From positions 1-10,357 of the forward strand of contig RFOO01000019.1 in assembly GCA_009926645.1 (NCBI GenBank): a stretch of 10,357 nt of DNA. Direction: 5' to 3'. The stretch comes from a bacterium (GTDB taxonomy: Bacteria > Verrucomicrobiota > Verrucomicrobiia > Opitutales > UBA953). The position numbers and the translations under genes are program-made. The stretch's first letter is position 1. Each line of letters begins with the position of its first letter. Shown in pieces: positions 1 through 7,649 of the stretch. The notes below the pieces were generated by a model, which did not search any database, was not told where the DNA came from, and saw only the letters and a list, made by a program, of their open reading frames with translations.

Positions 1-1021
1 CGATGAGAGTTTGATCGTTTTTCCAAATTTCAATCGTCACTGGAGCATCAGGGTCAGGCGAGGTCCATTGCCAACGACCAATGCCTAAAAAATTCATCGG
101 CACCCCTTTACTCGAACTCAACCCAGGTCCCGTTCCTCGAACGAAAGGCTTATTACCAATACCGATCATTAAGTTAATAATCAGCGAAGTGCCGGAACCA
201 TCATTGCTCACAGGCGACTCCTCCGAAACGACCTCGACCTCATCCTCATCAATTAAATCCTCTTCCTCCGCAATCTCCTCGTCGCTCTCCGTCGAGGCCG
301 ATGTTAAAAGGTCTGACTCCTCCTCGGGTTCGTCGGCAGGTCTTAGCGGCGAAGAAGTGGAAGCTGTTTCAGCTGTCGTAGAGGCACGACTCGACTCACG
401 CAAATTCGCCAATGCCTCATCGTAATGCTCTAAGCGCTGATGAACTTTTTTGAGTTCTGCGCGAATTTTTTTCAAATCATCATTGGTTTCTTCCCCGTCA
501 GCCACAGCTCCACGTACTGATTGTGCGAGAGCATCGATTTTCTCACTCACCTCATCTAAGTTCTCTTTCTTCACTCCTCCCTCGAGGGCACCGAGCGCTT
601 TTTCCAAATTCTTCACTTTTATTTCCAACGCCAGATTAGCCGCCTTAAGCGAATTCACTTCAACTGAAGCACGTTGTGCCACAGCCTCACTGGCACTGCG
701 TGCAATCTGTTCAATTTCCTTAAAACGGTGAGCATACTGTTCATCAGCCTCACGCCACTGTAAACGCAACGCATCCACTTCTTCTTTTAATGCCGCACGC
801 AACCTCGCCTGCTCCGCTAAACGGTTTTTCTGATTTCCACCCTCTAAGATAACGGGCACGACGACAATAAGCGAAGCTCCCATAATCCCCATCACAGCGA
901 GAAAGGCATCGAAGCCATCGCGCATATTCAAATCGAGTAAGAGAATGGCAGCCACCGCAATAAAGTCGGCCGCTACCAGAAACCATTTTTCTTTGAGAAT
1001 TTTTTCGAGTTCGCGTGACAT
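1..1021 (-). CDS. Membrane-anchored coiled-coil protein with acidic linker, function unknown (3' end off the window)
   Basis: I do not recognise a named function. The frame is open from ATG at 1021 to the left edge, giving 340 residues with no stop, so the C-terminus lies outside the window. Two hydrophobic segments (about residues 14-30 and 37-59) form a probable membrane hairpin with the N-terminal KEKW side in the cytoplasm. Residues about 62-208 are rich in Glu, Lys, Ala and Leu in heptad-like order, suggesting a long coiled coil. Residues 229-270 are a strongly acidic linker of Glu, Asp, Ser and Thr. From about 279 the sequence becomes globular (INLMIGIGNKPFVRG, then GIGRWQWTSPDP and VTIEIW), resembling a beta-sandwich domain; similar tails occur, as far as I recall, in verrucomicrobial hypothetical proteins. 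It starts 27 bases after the trpS stop on the same strand, so co-transcription is likely. No Shine-Dalgarno is visible before the ATG. Existence of the gene is near certain, its role is not. Confidence 0.85.
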   Translation of the reverse strand, partial: MSRELEKILKEKWFLVAADFIAVAAILLLDLNMRDGFDAFLAVMGIMGASLIVVVPVILEGGNQKNRLAEQARLRAALKEEVDALRLQWREADEQYAHRFKEIEQIARSASEAVAQRASVEVNSLKAANLALEIKVKNLEKALGALEGGVKKENLDEVSEKIDALAQSVRGAVADGEETNDDLKKIRAELKKVHQRLEHYDEALANLRESSRASTTAETASTSSPLRPADEPEEESDLLTSASTESDEEIAEEEDLIDEDEVEVVSEESPVSNDGSGTSLIINLMIGIGNKPFVRGTGPGLSSSKGVPMNFLGIGRWQWTSPDPDAPVTIEIWKNDQTLI

Positions 1022-1048
1022 AGTGAGGGGCTTTGGGGTTAAAAAGAT

Positions 1049-2068
1049 TTAACGTGGTCGCTCCACAAAGCCAACCTTTCGGTTAACTTTCGCAAGCGTA
1101 CGGTAAGCGGTTTTTTGAGCGACTTCTGCGCCCGACTTAAAAATAGCCTGTAAAGCATCCCGATCTTTAATCAGCTCGTCGTAACGCAGACGGACAGGAT
1201 CAAGAGTGGCGATAACAGCCTCGGCGACGGCCTTCTTAAAGTCACCATAACCCTTGCCGCTGAACTCTGCTTCGAGGTTAGAAAGTGAACGACCCGTACA
1301 GGCCGACAAAATCGTTAGCAAGTTAGCCACACCCGGCTTCCCCTCCCCTGCACGGACCTCACTGCCTGAATCAGTGACGGCGGACATAATCTTTTTCCGA
1401 ATCTCCTCAGGTCGGTCAGTAATATAAACCGTGGAAGCTTGATTAGGGTCAGACTTCGACATTTTGGCTAAAGGATCCTGGAGAGACATAATTCTCGAGC
1501 CAACTTTCGAAGTAAACGGTTCGGGTAGCTTAAAAGTCTCCGAATAGCGGTGATTAAATTTTTCCGCCAAATCACGAGCCAACTCTAGGTGTTGCTTTTG
1601 ATCATCCCCAACAGGAACACATTCAGCATTATACAATAAAATATCCGCCGCCATCAGCACAGGGTAATAAAGTAATCCTGCGTCCACTGATTCTTGTTTT
1701 CGTGCCTTGTCCTTAAACTGTGTCATCCGTTCCAACTGACCTAGAGGACAGAGACAGCCTAAAATCCAAGCCAACTCGGTATGTCCAATGACGTGAGACT
1801 GGGCGAATAAGTGACTCCGAGCTGGATCCAGACCGCAAGCGACATACTGCGCCAAACAAGAGTAAGTATTTTCTCTAAGTTCCGCGGGAACGTGACGCAC
1901 TGTTATCGCATGCTGGTCAACGATTCCGAAATAACATTCGTAATCATCTTGCATCCTTCCCCAGTTCAGCACGGCACCAAGATAATTACCTAGGTGAAGT
2001 CTCCCGGTGGGCTGGGCACAGGTTAAAACCACCGGCTTGGTGGGCTTTTTTTCGGCTATTTCGCTCAT
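1049..2068 (-). CDS. trpS: Tryptophanyl-tRNA synthetase
   Basis: This cytoplasmic class Ic aminoacyl-tRNA synthetase charges tRNA-Trp with tryptophan using ATP. With the ATG at 2068 the protein has 339 residues, close to the usual bacterial length of about 330-340. The N-terminal Rossmann core carries the family opening CAQPTGRLHLGNYLGA, with the HIGH-type motif as HLGN at residues 25-28. The VPVGDDQKQH segment follows at about 151-160, and a perfect KMSKS loop lies at 202-206. The C-terminal helical anticodon-binding part is intact to the stop. An ATG at 2101 would add 11 residues (MTATCHSGSRG) that do not look like family sequence and include an inverted repeat, so I prefer 2068. Neither start has a well-spaced ribosome binding site: AGAGGA sits only one base before 2068. 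It is divergent from mscS and upstream of the coiled-coil gene. Confidence 0.96.
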   Translation of the reverse strand: MSEIAEKKPTKPVVLTCAQPTGRLHLGNYLGAVLNWGRMQDDYECYFGIVDQHAITVRHVPAELRENTYSCLAQYVACGLDPARSHLFAQSHVIGHTELAWILGCLCPLGQLERMTQFKDKARKQESVDAGLLYYPVLMAADILLYNAECVPVGDDQKQHLELARDLAEKFNHRYSETFKLPEPFTSKVGSRIMSLQDPLAKMSKSDPNQASTVYITDRPEEIRKKIMSAVTDSGSEVRAGEGKPGVANLLTILSACTGRSLSNLEAEFSGKGYGDFKKAVAEAVIATLDPVRLRYDELIKDRDALQAIFKSGAEVAQKTAYRTLAKVNRKVGFVERPR

Positions 2069-2181
2069 TCCTCTGGAACCAGAGTGGCAAGTGGCGGTCA
2101 TTTCTTCAAGCGGATTGGCAAATCGGTGACGCTTGCTTAACAGGTCTCTCCCGTCTACATCTACCCATCTCTCATTTATCT
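2069..2181. promoter_or_regulatory. Divergent intergenic region between trpS and mscS
   Basis: Promoters for both directions should lie here because the flanking genes diverge. For mscS a weak sigma70-like pair can be drawn: TTGCTT at 2133-2138, 17 bases, then TACATC at 2156-2161. Each box matches the consensus at only three of six positions. No clear promoter was found for trpS. The region also contains the inverted repeat at 2107-2135 and the near-palindrome CTCTGG-AA-CCAGAG at 2071-2084. The regulatory role is inferred from gene layout. Confidence 0.35.
2107..2135. repeat. Interrupted inverted repeat in the trpS/mscS gap
   Basis: The outer arms CAAGCG (2107-2112) and CGCTTG (2130-2135) are perfectly complementary. 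Directly inside them GATT (2113-2116) pairs with AATC (2121-2124) around a GGCA loop, leaving a five-base bulge on one side. It could be an operator or a hairpin in the trpS leader transcript, and its right arm overlaps the weak mscS -35 candidate. A chance match cannot be excluded. Confidence 0.35.
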
Positions 2182-3237
2182 ATGATTCTAGCCGAAACGA
2201 CCGTCACTCCCATCGACTTTAAAGAAATCCTATTTAACTCTGGTGGCCTGCTTTCTCTCGCCTTTCTCATTGGTTGGCTAAGCAAACGCCTCTTCGGCTG
2301 GTTAGGCCAGAAACTCGATAAAAGCCCGATTGCTGAAGCCCTGATTACCGCCATCGGCAAATCCCTCCAAATCCTTATCCCCGCCTACACGATTTGGCTT
2401 CTACTCGACCATAATATTACCCATTTCCCAGCCTCCAAACAGAGCACCGTTGTCACATTCTACACCTTCCTGCTCTCGATTGCCCATACCTGTACTGTCT
2501 TTCAGTTAGTAGCCGTACCGATTGCTTGGGCACAAAAAATTGCCAATAGGACGGACAATAAACTCGATGACGTACTCATCCCTATGTTGGGGACGGTCAT
2601 CAAAGTCGCAGTCATCCTCGTGGGATCGGTTAAAGCTATTTCGATTATCGACCCCGAAATTGCTAAATCCGTCCTCGCCCTCCTCGCCACTGGTGCCGTT
2701 GCCGTCGGTTTTGCTGCTCAAGATACAATCAAAAACGTCTTTGGTGCCGTCATGCTCATTATCGACCAACCCTTTACTCTTGGTGATTTGATTAATACGG
2801 GCACCCATGAAGGTCGTGTCGAAGCCCTCGGCTTACGCTCAACCACCATTGTGCTCAATGATGGACAGCGTCTGGCTATTCCCAATGGCGATTTAGCCAA
2901 TCGCGCCATCGTTAATCTCACCCGCCGTGACTTCATTCGTGCACAAGATTCAATTCACCTCGCCGTCAACACCCCCGCAGAAAAAGTAGAAGAAGCCGTA
3001 AAGATTATCCGTGAACTACTCACTCACCATGAAGGGTTTGACCCCCGCCAGTCACCCCTCGTTCACGTCACCGAACTGAGCGATTGGTCGATTAGTATTC
3101 GCTTTATGTACTGGTATTTCCCCGCCGTCGCAGGCAAGCAACTGGAGTTTAACCAAAAATTGCTTCTCCAAATTTTTGCTCGTTTGAACAAAGCCGGCAT
3201 TCCTCTCGCAGCTCAATCCACTCCACAAGCACTCTAA
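2182..3237 (+). CDS. MscS-family small-conductance mechanosensitive channel
   Basis: This inner-membrane channel is expected to open under membrane tension and release solutes during hypo-osmotic shock. The 351-residue protein has hydrophobic segments at about 20-40, 60-78, 90-118, 132-156 and 160-197, that is, extra N-terminal helices compared with minimal MscS. The pore-lining helix is recognisable from its Gly/Ala pattern (LLATGAVAVGFAAQDTIKN, residues 167-185), followed by the VFGAVMLIIDQPFTLGD turn. The cytoplasmic beta domain follows with GRVEALGLRST at 211-221 and IPNGDLANRAIVNLTRR at 233-249, then an alpha/beta C-terminal domain. The ATG at 2182 has no Shine-Dalgarno before it. The stop is only three bases before the ABC ATPase gene, so the channel is probably the first gene of that operon. 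I give no symbol because MscS paralogues such as MscS and YnaI-like channels cannot be separated from sequence reading alone. Confidence 0.95.
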   Translation: MILAETTVTPIDFKEILFNSGGLLSLAFLIGWLSKRLFGWLGQKLDKSPIAEALITAIGKSLQILIPAYTIWLLLDHNITHFPASKQSTVVTFYTFLLSIAHTCTVFQLVAVPIAWAQKIANRTDNKLDDVLIPMLGTVIKVAVILVGSVKAISIIDPEIAKSVLALLATGAVAVGFAAQDTIKNVFGAVMLIIDQPFTLGDLINTGTHEGRVEALGLRSTTIVLNDGQRLAIPNGDLANRAIVNLTRRDFIRAQDSIHLAVNTPAEKVEEAVKIIRELLTHHEGFDPRQSPLVHVTELSDWSISIRFMYWYFPAVAGKQLEFNQKLLLQIFARLNKAGIPLAAQSTPQAL

Positions 3238-3240
3238 TTT

Positions 3241-3945
3241 ATGGCTCTCATTGAAGCACAGAACTTAAGGAAATCATACGGTTCAATCCAGGCCGTCCGC
3301 GGAATTTCCTTCCAAGTCGATCGCGGTGAAGTCGTTGGCTTTCTCGGACCCAATGGTGCGGGAAAATCAACCACGATGAAATTACTCACTGGCCACCTGC
3401 TCCCCGATTCGGGAAGCGCGAAGGTTGGAGGTTTCGATGTTACAGAAAGTCCCGTGGCCGCCAAAGCCCACCTCGGCTACTCGCCTGAAGGCGCTCCAGC
3501 GTACGGCGAAATGACTGTGCGCGAGTTCCTTCAATTTGCCGCCGAACTTCGCGGACTGCCTGAACCCAGCGTAAAAGTTCAGAATACTTTATCGCTCTGT
3601 CGTTTAACGGAAGTGGCCCAACAAACCATCGAGACCCTCTCTAAGGGCTACCGCATGCGGGTCGGCTTTGCACAAGCCGTTATTCATGACCCTGAAGTTT
3701 TAATCCTCGATGAACCCACCGACGGCCTCGACCCTAACCAAAAATTTGAGGTACGCCGTCTCCTTAAAGAAATGGCCGCTCGAAAAGCAGTCATTGTTTC
3801 TACTCACATCTTGGAAGAAATCGAAGAACTCTGCACTCGCGTTATCATCATCGCTCAAGGTGAAGTCCGCTGTGATGAATCGAAAGAGAAATTCCTCCAA
3901 AGAGGTTCCGACTTAAACCAAGTATTCCGTCAACTCACCGCTTAA
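3241..3945 (+). CDS. ABC-2 type transporter ATP-binding protein, GldA-like
   Basis: This cytoplasmic nucleotide-binding subunit powers an ABC-2 (export-type) transporter. The 234-residue protein is one complete ATPase domain: Walker A GPNGAGKST at 36-44, a GYSPEGAP segment at 79-86 where the Q-loop residue is replaced as is common in ABC-2/GldA-type ATPases, the signature variant LSKGYRMR at 133-140, Walker B VLILDEP at 153-159 with catalytic Glu158, a D-loop at 160-165 and switch His189. All catalytic residues are present, so it should be active. It begins three bases after the mscS stop and its TAA overlaps the permease ATG (TAATG), indicating translational coupling. In Bacteroidota the homologous GldA works with GldF and GldG in gliding motility; homologues occur widely in non-gliding bacteria, so gliding should not be assumed. 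Confidence 0.96.
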   Translation: MALIEAQNLRKSYGSIQAVRGISFQVDRGEVVGFLGPNGAGKSTTMKLLTGHLLPDSGSAKVGGFDVTESPVAAKAHLGYSPEGAPAYGEMTVREFLQFAAELRGLPEPSVKVQNTLSLCRLTEVAQQTIETLSKGYRMRVGFAQAVIHDPEVLILDEPTDGLDPNQKFEVRRLLKEMAARKAVIVSTHILEEIEELCTRVIIIAQGEVRCDESKEKFLQRGSDLNQVFRQLTA

Positions 3946-4706
3946 TGACCATGTCCTCCTCTACAACTTCAATATCCGCTCGCAAGACCATCGGAGCGGT
4001 TTTCCGACGTGAGTTTGCTGGCTATTTCCGTACGCCTCTCGCTTACGTATTTCTCGCCGTCTTCAATGCTTTTGCCATCTCCTTGGCTTTCTTTGTGGGC
4101 TACATTTATGAAGCAGGTGTCGCTAATTTAGATCGTTTCTTTCTCTATCACCCATGGCTCTGGGCGTTTCTCGCTCCTGCCGCTGGTGCTCGACTCTGGG
4201 CGGAGGAACATCGCCAAGGCACGATTGAACTGCTCTTAACTTGGCCTGTCACGGTATGGCAAACTGCTCTCGGTAAATTCCTCGCTGGCTGGGCTTTTTT
4301 AGCCTGTGCACTTCTCATCACCACACCCATCGCATTCACGATTGGCTATCTCGGCGACCCCGATGTCGGCGTTATTATCTCTGGCTACATCGGCTCGCTC
4401 CTTTGTGCGGGAGCATGCTTAGGCATCGCTACAATCGCTTCGGCATTAACCCGTAGCCAAGTCATCGCTTTCGTTGTCGGTTTTCTGGCCTGCTTTATTC
4501 TCGTGATTGTGGGGTATGGAGTTTTCGACGAACTACTGGCTGGCATCCTTTCTCCTGGTGCCATTGAAGAAGTCCGCCGTCTCGGACTCTGGCGTAATCT
4601 CGAACCGTTCACGCTAGGACTGATCGACCTGCGTCCCTGCGCTTATTTCCTCACTCTCTCTTTTGCTGGACTAGGTCTCAGCACTCTCATCATCGAACGC
4701 CGATAA
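3945..4706 (+). CDS. ABC-2 type transporter permease, GldF-like
   Basis: This is the integral membrane subunit that pairs with the ATPase encoded just upstream. The 253-residue protein has about six hydrophobic segments, near residues 32-54, 66-84, 110-133, 143-165, 172-192 and 231-250. Between the second and third lies the family motif WAEEHRQGTIELLLTWPVT (85-103), typical of ABC-2 permeases, where a cytoplasmic loop contacts the ATPase. The start overlaps the preceding stop by one base (TAATG); a second ATG two codons later at 3951 is an alternative start, and neither has a Shine-Dalgarno. Only one permease gene is present, so a homodimer is the simplest model, possibly with the GldG-like protein as an extra membrane partner. 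The transported substrate cannot be read from the sequence. Confidence 0.94.
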   Translation: MTMSSSTTSISARKTIGAVFRREFAGYFRTPLAYVFLAVFNAFAISLAFFVGYIYEAGVANLDRFFLYHPWLWAFLAPAAGARLWAEEHRQGTIELLLTWPVTVWQTALGKFLAGWAFLACALLITTPIAFTIGYLGDPDVGVIISGYIGSLLCAGACLGIATIASALTRSQVIAFVVGFLACFILVIVGYGVFDELLAGILSPGAIEEVRRLGLWRNLEPFTLGLIDLRPCAYFLTLSFAGLGLSTLIIERR

Positions 4707-4715
4707 TTTCTAGCC

Positions 4716-6572
4716 ATGTCTCGCGCCCAAGCCCTTCTCGCCACCTTAGCAGTTCTTGCTCTTGGTTTTTTTGTTAACCTCATTTTCAGTGCGACTTCGG
4801 CACAAATCGACCTCACCGAGGATCGCACTTTCACCCTCTCTACTGGTTCGAAAAACATTATCAGCAAACTGGATGAGCCTGTTACCCTCGAACTTTATGT
4901 CAGCCGCTCCGACGTCAAATTACGTCCTTATCTAGAAAGTTACTCTCGCCGCGTTGAAGCTCTCTTGCAGCAGTACGTCGCTTCGTCTCAAGGCAAAATT
5001 AAATTAATCATCACTGATCCTAAGCCTGACACCAAAGAGGAACAACGGGCCAACCACTACTCTCTATCAGGGATTAATACACCCAACGGAACTGCTTACC
5101 TTGGTTTAACCGCTCAACAGGCCAATACAGTTAAATCCATCAACTTGCTCGATCCTTCACGCGAAAAGTTTTTGGAGTACGATATTTCCAAACTCATCGC
5201 CAATACCTCGCGCTTAGAGAAACCAAAACTGACTCTCATTAGTACGCTCGCGATTGCCAATAATCTGCCACAAGGACCACAACAACAACCTGGCCCGGCG
5301 GATGTTCTGCTCGGCGAATTAGCTCAAACCTACGAAGTTGTGACCTTGAGTAATCAAGCGACGGAACTCCCGAAAGACACACGCGTCGTTATGCTCATTC
5401 ACCCACACCACCTCTCTGATAAATTAGCCTATGAGGTTGATCAATTCTTGATGAATGGGGGCAACTTGTTTGTGGCGATGGATCCCCTCTCTCGCTTGCA
5501 AAAGTATCAACAAGGCGCTGGACCTTTCAGTGTGGTGCCAGCGGCCGCCGGAGCTTCTAGCGACCCTGCTCTGCTCCGAGTTTGGGGCGTCAATGTTGAG
5601 ACCAGCAATGTCGCGGCTGATTTAGAAAAATGTGTTAATATCCGCGGTTCACGCGGACAGCCCATTCAATACCCTGCAGCCTTCTCCGTCGGACCCGAAG
5701 GATTAGCCGCCGATTCCCCACTCACAGCTGATTTAAGCGAAATTGCTTTTATGGAAGCTGGCGAAATCTCGCTCACCGAAGAGGCTCGCGATCGATTAAA
5801 ACTAACACCGCTCATTTTCCTCAAAGGTAATAACACTGGATCAGTCAGCACAGCTGTAGCCAATGCTGGCCCTTTTGAGCGCGTAGCACCAGAGACAAAA
5901 CCCGACACCCGACGACGCATTTTAGCTGCCGATGTTACGGGTAATTTCACCTCGGCATTTGCCGCTGGGGCTCCCGCAGGCATCACGAACACTCATCACC
6001 TAAAATCATCCATTAAACCAGGCCGCATCTTAGTCGTGGGCGATTCCGACTTTTTGGTCGACCCCTTCACCGTACGTCAACGCGAACTAAACGGCCAATC
6101 GGTTTTCGAAGAAATTAACGATAATCTAAAATTCGTTCTCAGCAGTCTCGAAACCTTAGGTGGCCACAATGAACTCGTGACTCTTCGCGCCAAAGGCTCT
6201 TCACTGCGCCCCTTCAAAGTCGTGGTTGGTTTAGAGCGCGAAGCCCAACGTCGCTATCAAAGCAAATTGGATGCGATTGAAAAGAGCCTCGAAGAAACCA
6301 ATAATCGCATCAACGAAATCTCGCGACGCTCTGGAGCGGCCAATGCCAAAACGCTCGTTATCACTCCAGAAGTACAAAAGGAAATCGACCAGTTCCAAAA
6401 ACAAGCCGAGAAACTGGTTGAAGAACGTCGTGCCATTCGCCGCGGATTAAGTGAAGAGGTTAACACCCTCGGTCGTTGGCTACAAATCCTTAACCTCCTC
6501 ATCGGCCCTGCCCTCGCAGGATTGGCCGGATTCATCTATCATCTCGTCCGTCGTCGCCCTCAAGTCTCTTAA
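4716..6572 (+). CDS. GldG-like ABC transporter auxiliary protein
   Basis: This is a large, mostly periplasmic subunit associated with GldA/GldF-type ABC-2 transporters. In the 618-residue protein an N-terminal membrane segment (about 6-26) is followed by the characteristic IDLTEDRTFTLS at 31-42 and a domain that often precedes the ABC_transp_aux domain. The auxiliary domain then spans roughly 170-480, including FLMNGGNLFVAMDPLS (244-259) and RILVVGDSDFL (437-447). Residues about 506-580 are predicted coiled coil, and a last membrane helix (about 589-609) ends in RRRPQVS, which by the positive-inside rule faces the cytoplasm. A Gln/Pro-rich linker lies at 186-194. The gene starts nine bases after the permease stop without a Shine-Dalgarno, and two bases separate its stop from the next start. 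Family assignment is firm from architecture and context; the biochemical role of this family is poorly defined. Confidence 0.92.
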   Translation: MSRAQALLATLAVLALGFFVNLIFSATSAQIDLTEDRTFTLSTGSKNIISKLDEPVTLELYVSRSDVKLRPYLESYSRRVEALLQQYVASSQGKIKLIITDPKPDTKEEQRANHYSLSGINTPNGTAYLGLTAQQANTVKSINLLDPSREKFLEYDISKLIANTSRLEKPKLTLISTLAIANNLPQGPQQQPGPADVLLGELAQTYEVVTLSNQATELPKDTRVVMLIHPHHLSDKLAYEVDQFLMNGGNLFVAMDPLSRLQKYQQGAGPFSVVPAAAGASSDPALLRVWGVNVETSNVAADLEKCVNIRGSRGQPIQYPAAFSVGPEGLAADSPLTADLSEIAFMEAGEISLTEEARDRLKLTPLIFLKGNNTGSVSTAVANAGPFERVAPETKPDTRRRILAADVTGNFTSAFAAGAPAGITNTHHLKSSIKPGRILVVGDSDFLVDPFTVRQRELNGQSVFEEINDNLKFVLSSLETLGGHNELVTLRAKGSSLRPFKVVVGLEREAQRRYQSKLDAIEKSLEETNNRINEISRRSGAANAKTLVITPEVQKEIDQFQKQAEKLVEERRAIRRGLSEEVNTLGRWLQILNLLIGPALAGLAGFIYHLVRRRPQVS

Positions 6573-6574
6573 TC

Positions 6575-7579
6575 ATGCGCCATAAAACGCTTCTCCTCAG
6601 CACTCTTGTCGTGGGCATTGTTGCCCTGATTCTCCTGCAATTAAAGTCGTCATCTCCTGCTCCAGCTCCAACAAAGACAGCCTTGATTCCTGCTGATGTT
6701 TTAAGCCATGCACAGCGACTAGAAATCAAAGCTAATAATAAGTCAGCGACGATAGAAAAAAATCCCGCTGGCGAATGGACGGTTAAAGAAAAGTTTGGCC
6801 TGCCAGCCGATGTCGAAAATCGTCTCCGCCCGCTCATTCAATCTTTACAAAATGCTGAAAACTTAGGCGTTCTAACCACGAACCCTAAACGTCTCGGTAA
6901 ATTAGGACTAGAAGACAGCACCCTAACTCTCATTTCCAACGAAGGAAAACCCTTCGTCCTCGAAATCGGAAAAACAACTGACGATGGCGTGGGATCAGCT
7001 ATTCGCCTCCAAGGCGAGAACGTCGCTCTGCGCTCCAACTTTACTGGTTATCTCGAATCAGACCCCTCCTCATGGATTAATCCGCTTTTATATAGCCGCA
7101 ACGACCTCGAAATTAAATCGCTTACTTTTATTTTGAGCGATGGTCAGGCGACTTTCACTCGTACGGAACCGAAAGTGCCATTTAAAGGGAAAGAGGCGAT
7201 GTTACTCGAAGACCTCTCGCGCACACTATCCTCTCTTCGAATTAGCGACGCCGTCGAAAAAAATAATCCCGAAGCCCAAACTGCCTTTAAACAATCGCGT
7301 GAAGTGAAAATCGAATTCTGGGATGGCACCATTATCCATACGATTTGGGGAACCATCGAGCCTCCCGACAAAAATCAACTCCCGAAAGTTTTCGTTCGTG
7401 CCACCCACTCAATTGCCAACCACCCGTTAAATCAATTAAATGAAAAAGCGGACTTTATCAGTGCTTCATGGGTAGCTGATCAAATCCCAACCTCCTTGGC
7501 TGACCTTAAAAAGCGTTCAGAGCCACCCCCCGAACCATCGGCTCCCACCGAACTCGAAGCCGTTCCGTTACAAAAATAA
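6575..7579 (+). CDS. DUF4340 domain-containing membrane-anchored protein
   Basis: The molecular function is unknown. The 334-residue protein has a short MRHK start, one hydrophobic segment (about 5-22) and a Pro/Ala-rich spacer, so it is probably anchored in the inner membrane with the rest in the periplasm. No lipobox cysteine is present. The body has the repeated beta-rich pattern of DUF4340: LEIKANNKSATIEKN (49-63), EWTVKEKFGLPAD (67-79), an LGLEDSTLTL stretch (110-119), FVLEIGKTTDDGVGSAIRL (127-145) and INPLLYSRNDLEIKSLTF (168-185). The C-terminus is a Pro/Glu-rich tail. DUF4340 proteins are commonly encoded next to GldG-like genes, as here with a two-base gap, so it is very likely another component of the same ABC-2 complex. 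It is the last gene before a strong terminator. Confidence 0.9.
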   Translation: MRHKTLLLSTLVVGIVALILLQLKSSSPAPAPTKTALIPADVLSHAQRLEIKANNKSATIEKNPAGEWTVKEKFGLPADVENRLRPLIQSLQNAENLGVLTTNPKRLGKLGLEDSTLTLISNEGKPFVLEIGKTTDDGVGSAIRLQGENVALRSNFTGYLESDPSSWINPLLYSRNDLEIKSLTFILSDGQATFTRTEPKVPFKGKEAMLLEDLSRTLSSLRISDAVEKNNPEAQTAFKQSREVKIEFWDGTIIHTIWGTIEPPDKNQLPKVFVRATHSIANHPLNQLNEKADFISASWVADQIPTSLADLKKRSEPPPEPSAPTELEAVPLQK

Positions 7580-7601
7580 CCCCATTAACAGGAATTTGTT
7601 G

Positions 7602-7635
7602 AAAAGCCCTTGCGTCATTGACCAAGGGCTTTTTT
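7602..7635 (+). terminator. Rho-independent terminator of the mscS-ABC-DUF4340 operon
   Basis: A perfect 11-base inverted repeat, AAAAGCCCTTG (7602-7612) and CAAGGGCTTTT (7623-7633), runs into a tract of six T (7630-7635). Inside it GTC and GAC (7614-7616, 7620-7622) can pair further around an ATT loop, with one bulged C at 7613. This is a classic intrinsic terminator 22 bases after the DUF4340 stop. It ends 14 bases before the nuoA ATG and therefore argues against any nuoA start upstream of it. Confidence 0.9.
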
Positions 7636-7649
7636 GTGATGTGACCGTT

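Noticed and set aside
81..731. Two plus-strand open frames (81-425 and 450-731) rich in serine
   Set aside because: They are antisense to the acidic and coiled-coil parts of the minus-strand gene; Glu/Asp-rich codons read in reverse give Ser-rich nonsense. No family features.
1038..1053. Inverted repeat GTTAAA-AAGA-TTTAAC at the end of trpS
   Set aside because: The stem is six pairs, almost all A-T, with no T tract after it in the direction of transcription; too weak for a terminator.
2069..2101. ATG at 2101 as trpS start
   Set aside because: It is possible, but the added 11 residues do not resemble TrpS N-termini and span a near-palindrome; kept only as an alternative.
3241..6572. Reading the GldA/F/G set as a gliding-motility machine
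   Set aside because: Homologues are widespread in non-gliding bacteria and no other gliding genes are in the window; only the ABC-2 module identity is supported.
7596..7649. Upstream TTG start for nuoA adding 18 residues
   Set aside because: The extension is encoded by the terminator hairpin, has no NuoA-like sequence, and the ATG at 7650 gives a normal family length.
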